Shown: piece by piece, positions 59,510-64,000 of the stretch
Layout of the letters: the number at the start of each line of letters is the position of its first letter
Position numbering within the stretch: the stretch's first letter is position 1
DNA from: JAKJEP01 sp964580995
Lineage (GTDB): Bacteria; Planctomycetota; Phycisphaerae; Sedimentisphaerales; SM23-30
Direction: 5' to 3'
NCBI GenBank assembly: GCA_964580995.1
Contig: CAZOMV010000014.1
Coordinates: 1 to 64,000, forward strand
Length of the DNA: 64,000 bases
Position numbers and translations under genes: made by a program
Notes under the pieces: model-generated
Databases searched by the model: none
What the model was told of the DNA's origin: nothing
What the model saw: only the letters and a program-made list of their open reading frames with translations

Positions 59510-60492
59510 AAAGAAAAATCGCCGTGGTCGGCCTGGGTTCTATCGGGAAACGCCATGCCCGCTTATGGAAAGAACGTGAAGAATTTAGTGTAGAAGGGGT
59601 GGAGCCGGACAAAAAAATCATTTCCGCGGCAAAAAAGGAAATAGGCGATTTACCCATCCATTCGGATTTCGACCGGATGCTAAAAACGCAGCCGGAGATC
59701 GTTCTGATTGCCACGCCGCACGGCCTCCATGCCGAACAAACCATTCAGGCCCTGAACGCCGGCTGTCATGTTTTTTGTGAAAAGCCCATGAGCAACCGCC
59801 TGGATACTGCCCGGAAAATGAAGGCGGCCGCGGATCGTTCGGAGAAAATTCTGAATATCGGCTTTCACTTTCATTTCCATCCGGCCCTGCAAAAACTGAA
59901 AAGTCTGATTGCCAAAGGCGCCCTGGGGCAGGTACTTCATGCCTATGTGCGGGTTGGAACCTATCAAACGCTGGTCTGTTCCCAGTCCCGCTACCAGTGC
60001 CGGCAGGAAGGGGCACTCATGTTTGATTATGCCCACCAGCCGGATATTCTCTATTGGATGCTGAACGAAAAGCCGGCGGCGGTGGTGGCCCAGGCCGCCC
60101 AGGCGGGTGATTTTGCCTTGTCGTCCAATCCGAACTTTATTGATATTTTGTGCCGTTATGATTCGCCCCTGATGACGGCTATCCACCTGAACTATGCCCA
60201 AAGGCCCGACCGGCATGAATATGAAATCGTGGGCGACCAGGGCTGGGCCATACTGGATGTCTTCCAGGGATCTTTAAAAACCGCGCGGCACGGTCATGCG
60301 GCCGTAAAGACCCAAAAAATCTGCGTGGAACGAGACGATATCTACCGTGCTGAACATCAGGCCTTTTTGGATGCGGTAGATGGGAAAAGGAAACCAGAAA
60401 CTTCAGCCGCGGACGGCCTGATCTCCGTGGCGGTGTGCCAGGCCGCCCTCGAATCCTGGAAAAAAGGCCGATGGATTTCCATAGTTGTTTGA
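59500..60492 (+). CDS. Gfo/Idh/MocA-family oxidoreductase
   Basis: This 330-residue protein has the N-terminal Rossmann motif VVGLGSIGKRHARLW, then CHVFCEKPMSNRLDTARKM with the family Glu-Lys-Pro, and a C-terminal alpha/beta domain with LMFDYAHQPDILYWM carrying the His used in catalysis. Family members oxidise or reduce cyclic sugars or inositols with NAD(P). Start ATG 59500 has GGAGG ahead of it and overlaps the end of the SDR gene. The substrate is probably a sugar or amino-sugar intermediate of the pathway. Confidence 0.9.
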   Translation: MAVKRKIAVVGLGSIGKRHARLWKEREEFSVEGVEPDKKIISAAKKEIGDLPIHSDFDRMLKTQPEIVLIATPHGLHAEQTIQALNAGCHVFCEKPMSNRLDTARKMKAAADRSEKILNIGFHFHFHPALQKLKSLIAKGALGQVLHAYVRVGTYQTLVCSQSRYQCRQEGALMFDYAHQPDILYWMLNEKPAAVVAQAAQAGDFALSSNPNFIDILCRYDSPLMTAIHLNYAQRPDRHEYEIVGDQGWAILDVFQGSLKTARHGHAAVKTQKICVERDDIYRAEHQAFLDAVDGKRKPETSAADGLISVAVCQAALESWKKGRWISIVV

Positions 60493-60521
60493 GTGGAAAA
60501 AAAGAAAAGAAAGGAAATAGT

Positions 60522-61421
60522 ATGAGTTCCAAGCTAAAAGGTGTGTTTCCGGCCATTACCAGCCCATGCGATAAAAAGGAGCGTTTTCTCGAAGACGAAT
60601 TTTCCGCTTTGGCCACGGATTTATACCAGCAGGGCGTACACGGGCTGTATGTGTGCGGCAATACCGGCGACGGCTATCTTATGTCCCTGCCGGACCGCAA
60701 GCGGGCCGCGGAATTGGCCGTTCAGGTATCACGGGAATTCAACGGCAAGGTCATCGTCCATATCGGCACCCTGAATACGCGGGACGCGGTGGACCTGGCA
60801 ATTCACGCCGCCGAATTGCAGGTAGCCGCCATTTCCAGCATGCCGCCGGTAAATCGCAGTTTCCCCCAGGTCTATGGCTATTACAAGGATATCGCCCTGG
60901 CGGCCGGCCTGCCCCTGCTGATCTATTATATTCCGGTGGTAACCCATCATACCTTTTCCTTCGAGGAAATGCTGCAATTGCTGGATATCGAAGGCGTCGC
61001 CGGCCTGAAATATACCGACTGGAATTTATTTAACATGAAGCGGCTGATCCTGGCCCGGTCCGGCATAACCGTATTCAACGGCTGCGACGAAATTTTCTGC
61101 CTGGGGCTGCTGTACGGCAGTGACGGCGGGATTGGAACCACCTACAACTTGTTCCCCCGGCATTTTGTCGGTATCTACGAGGCCATCCAAAAAAACGACA
61201 TCGTTCGAGCTATGCAATTGCAGGATGGCCTGAGTTCCTTTTTCGATTTTCTGTATCGCAATGGTTTATATCCCATTTTTGAACATCTTCTGGCCCAGCA
61301 CGGCTACGGCCAGCGGACCTATCGCAAACCCTTTATCCCGTTGGATCCGGCGGTCCTGAAAAATATCGAGCCGGAATTGCATGTCCGAATGGAAGCCATG
61401 ACTAAACTAGTATCGGAGTAG
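60522..61421 (+). CDS. DHDPS/N-acetylneuraminate lyase family aldolase
   Basis: This 299-residue barrel enzyme has GLYVCGNTGDGYLMSLPDRK (the glycine-rich pyruvate loop), IYYIPVVTHH with the catalytic Tyr, GLKYTDWNLFNM with the Schiff-base Lys, and FNGCDEIFCLGLLYGSDGGI-GTTYN. The latter part is the pattern of N-acetylneuraminate lyases rather than dihydrodipicolinate synthases. It should cleave a 2-keto-3-deoxy acid to pyruvate and an aldehyde or sugar. Start ATG 60522 follows AAAGGA; the extension to 60435 overlaps the preceding gene. UroD-family gene 3 starts two bases after its stop. Confidence 0.88.
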   Translation: MSSKLKGVFPAITSPCDKKERFLEDEFSALATDLYQQGVHGLYVCGNTGDGYLMSLPDRKRAAELAVQVSREFNGKVIVHIGTLNTRDAVDLAIHAAELQVAAISSMPPVNRSFPQVYGYYKDIALAAGLPLLIYYIPVVTHHTFSFEEMLQLLDIEGVAGLKYTDWNLFNMKRLILARSGITVFNGCDEIFCLGLLYGSDGGIGTTYNLFPRHFVGIYEAIQKNDIVRAMQLQDGLSSFFDFLYRNGLYPIFEHLLAQHGYGQRTYRKPFIPLDPAVLKNIEPELHVRMEAMTKLVSE

Positions 61422-61423
61422 AA

Positions 61424-62539
61424 ATGACCTCGCGTGAAAGAACCCTTATCGCGTTACGATGCGGCCAGCCGGACCGCGTGCCGATCCAGGTTTTCGGCAC
61501 CCAGGGTTATACCCCCGAATTGGAAACCTATGGCGATAACTATCGCCAACTGCTGGCCTATGCCCGCGAAAAAGCGGATATGCTGTATAACTGGATCGAA
61601 CCGCTGGAACAATGCTGGTCGGGAATGTATTCCGCCGCCCCCCTGCAAAAACGCATGGAAAACAAAAACGGAATCCTGGTCAAAACCCTCCTTCTGGATA
61701 CCCCCGCCGGTCCCCTGATGCAGATTTCCGAAAGTGACGATCAGACCGTAAGCAACCTGAAGCTGCGGAAACCCTTTGTCGAAAATGACCGGGATTTTGA
61801 AAAACTGATGTCCATCCCCTTTACCCCCTATCGGCCCAAAACCGACGGTTATCACCAATTGCGAAAAAAAGTAAATGACAACAACGTGGTTTCCCTCGTT
61901 TTGCCCGAACCGATTGCCATAGCGGGTTTGTATTTACCGCCGACGGAATTTATCCTGTGGACCATCGATCAGAAGGAAAAACTCCACGCCCTGCTGGATA
62001 AAATCAGAAAGAATATGGAAGATTATGTTGGGTATCTGCTTTCAAATAAAATCGGGGAAGTGTTCTGGCTCAGCGGCGCGGAAGAAGTGGTCCCGCCCCT
62101 GGGGCCGCCGGACAACTTTGATGAATTTGTCGCCGCTTACCATAAATCGGTTGTGGCCATGATTCACGACCACGGCGGACTGGTGATTTTGCATTGCCAC
62201 GGCTCCATCAAAAAGATTATTCACAAAATCCGAGATGGCGGTTACGATGCCCTCCAGCCGGTGGAGGCCCCGCCCATGGGGGATATCACCATGGCCCAGG
62301 CCAAACAGGTCGCCAAAGGCAAAATGTGCCTGATCGGCAATATCCAGGTCGGCGATCTCTATACCTCGACCCCGGAAAAAATCGATGCCCTTTGCCGGGA
62401 AACCATCGAGCAGGCCAAACCGGACGGCGGTTTCATTTTAGGAATCACCGCCTCCCATTTTTCCGCCTCGATGGACAATCGCACCCTGGCCAATTATCTG
62501 GCCTACATCGATGCTGGCAGAAAATATGGGAAATACTGA
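61424..62539 (+). CDS. UroD-family protein 3
   Basis: This 371-residue protein begins TSRERTLIALRCGQPDRVPI, as in UroD-family protein 2. Motifs: EVFWLSGAEEVVPPLGPPDN, VILHCHGSIKKIIHKIRDGG, ALQPVEAPPMGDITMAQAKQ and CLIGNIQVGDLYTSTPEKI. The zinc-site region reads HCHG, retaining His and Cys with an extra His; no distal Cys is seen (ITASHFSASMDN). No RQAGRY, so not HemE. It is coupled to the aldolase gene (two-base gap). With proteins 1 and 2 it makes three paralogues in one window. Confidence 0.78.
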   Translation: MTSRERTLIALRCGQPDRVPIQVFGTQGYTPELETYGDNYRQLLAYAREKADMLYNWIEPLEQCWSGMYSAAPLQKRMENKNGILVKTLLLDTPAGPLMQISESDDQTVSNLKLRKPFVENDRDFEKLMSIPFTPYRPKTDGYHQLRKKVNDNNVVSLVLPEPIAIAGLYLPPTEFILWTIDQKEKLHALLDKIRKNMEDYVGYLLSNKIGEVFWLSGAEEVVPPLGPPDNFDEFVAAYHKSVVAMIHDHGGLVILHCHGSIKKIIHKIRDGGYDALQPVEAPPMGDITMAQAKQVAKGKMCLIGNIQVGDLYTSTPEKIDALCRETIEQAKPDGGFILGITASHFSASMDNRTLANYLAYIDAGRKYGKY

Positions 62540-62588
62540 CATAATACTTATTATCTAATAATTTGGGAAATTTGTATAAGGATTGAAT

Positions 62589-63569
62589 ATGTTCAAAGTA
62601 GCTGTTACCGATTACGGATTTGAAAACCTGGATGTGGAAAAAAGCGTTCTGGAACCATTGGGATGTTCTCTAGTCGGGCATAAGAAATACCAGGGCGAGC
62701 AGGCATTAATTGATCTGGTATCGGATGCCGATGCGGTCATTACCCAGTTTGCCCCCGTAACCGCTGCGGTAATCCATGCCCTGAGAAAAGCCAGGGTAAT
62801 CGTCCGCTATGGAATCGGCTACGACAATGTAGATTGTAAAACAGCGGCGGCCAAGTGGATTCCGGTGTGCAATGTCCCGGACTTTTGTATCGACGAAGTG
62901 GCGGATCATACCCTGGCCCTGATCCTGGAAGTAACCCGGAAAATCGCCCTCTCTTGGAATTCGATTCGAAGGGGAGAATGGAAATTGCCTTTTCCGCTGG
63001 AGCAAATGTTTGCCCTGAAAAAACTGACGGTCGGCCTGATCGCCTATGGAAAAATAGGAAGAGAAGTAGCTCTGCGTCTGAAAAATTTTAAATGCAAAAT
63101 CATGGTCCACGATCCGTTCGTCGAGGATGCCGTAATTCGCAGGGATGGATTCCATCCAGCCGCCCTGGATGAAATGTTTGCCGAAAGCGATTTGCTTTCC
63201 CTGCATTGTCCCAGCAGCGCCCAGACCCAATATATGATTAATTCCGATAGTATCCGGAAAATGAAAAAAGGGGTTATCCTGGTCAACTGCTCCCGGGGAA
63301 CCCTGGTGAAAACACCCGACCTGGTCGAAGCCCTGCAAAACGGCCGAATCAGCGCAGCCGCCCTGGATGTCACCGATCCGGAACCGCTCCCCCCAGGTCA
63401 TCCTCTTCTGAAAATGGACAATGTGGTCATTAACGGCCATTGTGCCTCCGGCAGTGTGGAGGCGGTTCAGTCCCTGCGAATTTCCGTGGCCCATACCGTC
63501 GCCTGTGCCCTGCAAAACAAAAAACTACCCAATATTGTAAACGGTATTCAACAGGTAGCTAAAATGTAG
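62589..63569 (+). CDS. D-2-hydroxyacid dehydrogenase (phosphoglycerate dehydrogenase-like, C-terminal-binding-protein type)
   Basis: This 326-residue protein follows AAGGA and has VIVRYGIGYDNVDCKTAA, the NAD-binding VGLIAYGKIGREVALRL where the first Gly of GxGxxG is Ala, and VNCSRGTLVKTPDLVEAL with catalytic Arg. DVTDPEPLPPGHPLL with Glu and VINGHCASGSVEAV with His complete the site. It should reduce a 2-keto acid or oxidise a D-2-hydroxy acid with NAD. It is the last gene of the operon; its C-terminus abuts a minus-strand gene remnant. Confidence 0.88.
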   Translation: MFKVAVTDYGFENLDVEKSVLEPLGCSLVGHKKYQGEQALIDLVSDADAVITQFAPVTAAVIHALRKARVIVRYGIGYDNVDCKTAAAKWIPVCNVPDFCIDEVADHTLALILEVTRKIALSWNSIRRGEWKLPFPLEQMFALKKLTVGLIAYGKIGREVALRLKNFKCKIMVHDPFVEDAVIRRDGFHPAALDEMFAESDLLSLHCPSSAQTQYMINSDSIRKMKKGVILVNCSRGTLVKTPDLVEALQNGRISAAALDVTDPEPLPPGHPLLKMDNVVINGHCASGSVEAVQSLRISVAHTVACALQNKKLPNIVNGIQQVAKM

Positions 63570-63739
63570 CCCACCATCGGACCTTCTTCCAACGCCAGAT
63601 ACTTCGTGCCGCCCAGCGAATCCAACACCTGAACCATGGCCGGGATCATCGCCGGCACCGTGTAATGAGCTGCGATCTTGCCGCCTTTTTCCACCGCCAG
63701 CTCCGTACGGTGATTTTGCACAATCGTGCCACGGCTGTG
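63548..63739 (-). pseudogene. Gene remnant B, transposase-like N-terminal fragment
   Basis: On the minus strand this frame is open from 63739 to a stop at 63548-63550 that overlaps the 3' end of the dehydrogenase gene. It reads TIVQNHRTELAVEKGGKIAA, HYTVPAMIPAMVQVLDSLGG and TKYLALEEGPMVGYI, a protein-like chain without a start codon and cut off after GYI. The LALEEG part recalls the start of IS110-type transposases; that assignment is weak. It is a fragment, not an intact gene. Confidence 0.45.
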
Positions 63740-63748
63740 TCAGCCGTG
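63730..63748 (+). repeat. Perfect hairpin between two gene remnants
   Basis: CACGGCTG-TGT-CAGCCGTG, 8-bp stem, followed on the plus strand by CTTTCTTCC, a weak terminator shape. It may end the catabolic operon transcript 160 bases after the last gene, or it may be an insertion boundary. Confidence 0.4.
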
Positions 63749-63778
63749 CTTTCTTCCAGTAACTGGAGCGAAAGCGTC

Positions 63779-63964
63779 TCATGGGTCCGCCGGCAATTGC
63801 TGACTATTGTCATACTTGAAAAAGAGCAGAATCTTGCCTTTATCGGTCGTGTCGCATTCGGTCTTTTGCGAGTGGCTGTCAAACAGCGGCCAGATTTCCA
63901 GATTCTCATTAAAAACGGTTTTCTCGCCCTTACCGTCAAAGGTTTGGTCATGAATAGGGGGGCA
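63779..63964 (-). pseudogene. Gene remnant A, C-terminal fragment of unknown protein
   Basis: On the minus strand the frame reads HDQTFDGKGEKTVFNENLEI, WPLFDSHSQKTECDTTDKGK and ILLFFKYDNSQQLPADP then stop. It is limited upstream by a stop at 63965-63967 and has no start codon. It looks like real protein sequence but no family is recognised. It is separate from remnant B (other frame, nearer the operon). Confidence 0.4.
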
Positions 63965-64000
63965 TCAGTTTATTTATTTTTCTCTTTTCTCTTCCCCCGC

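Overview
The window most resembles a chromosome segment of a Phycisphaerae-type planctomycete, a polysaccharide-degrading bacterium. This rests on protein style only, since there is no rRNA gene to confirm it. The signs are many secreted LamG, lamin-tail and GLUG proteins that end in the same EF-hand/dockerin-like tail, one PEP-CTERM protein, type IV-type pseudopilins with a secretin, several UroD-like enzymes of unknown role, and moderately GC-rich DNA. I see no tRNA, rRNA or CRISPR array.

Layout. 1-6 kb is housekeeping: the end of an unknown gene, a minus-strand TPR / ribosomal protein S20 / CDP-alcohol phosphatidyltransferase operon, peptide deformylase, a lipoprotein and a ROK kinase. 6-20 kb holds envelope and secreted proteins (TolC-like channel, cyclophilin, phosphodiester glycosidase, an IdeS/Mac-like cysteine peptidase, a GLUG protein), a GntR regulator fused to a solute-binding-protein-like sensor, an FmdB zinc ribbon and RibD. 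20-26.6 kb holds small membrane proteins, gltX, an AT-rich EcoRV-like restriction-modification pair, a PfkB kinase and ThpR. 27-37.8 kb is a plus-strand type II secretion/type IV pilus-like cluster (four pseudopilins, PilM, secretin, TPR lipoprotein) that runs into a histidine kinase, a response regulator and an HD-GYP protein and ends at a clear terminator. 38-49.4 kb has a UroD-family gene facing a minus-strand block of five surface proteins (LamG, lamin-tail/CotH, PEP-CTERM). 49.7-63.6 kb is a FadR-type regulator divergent from a GH36 alpha-galactosidase and a long catabolic operon: Ldh-type dehydrogenase, two UroD-family proteins, two SDRs, an FAH-family enzyme, a GlcNAc 2-epimerase-like protein, a Gfo/Idh/MocA oxidoreductase, an N-acetylneuraminate lyase-like aldolase and a D-2-hydroxyacid dehydrogenase. 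The last 400 bases carry two broken gene remnants.

How it fits together. The secreted proteins probably bind and cut polysaccharide at the surface. The pseudopilin/secretin cluster may export or display such proteins. The 50-63 kb operon looks like intracellular use of a released sugar or sugar acid through 2-epimerisation and an aldol cleavage of a 2-keto-3-deoxy acid. The substrate cannot be fixed from sequence alone. The observations I rate highest are the shared C-terminal tail, a two-copy 79-bp repeat whose substitutions preserve an RNA-like stem, the EcoRV-like island, the IdeS-like peptidase, and the UroD-containing operon.
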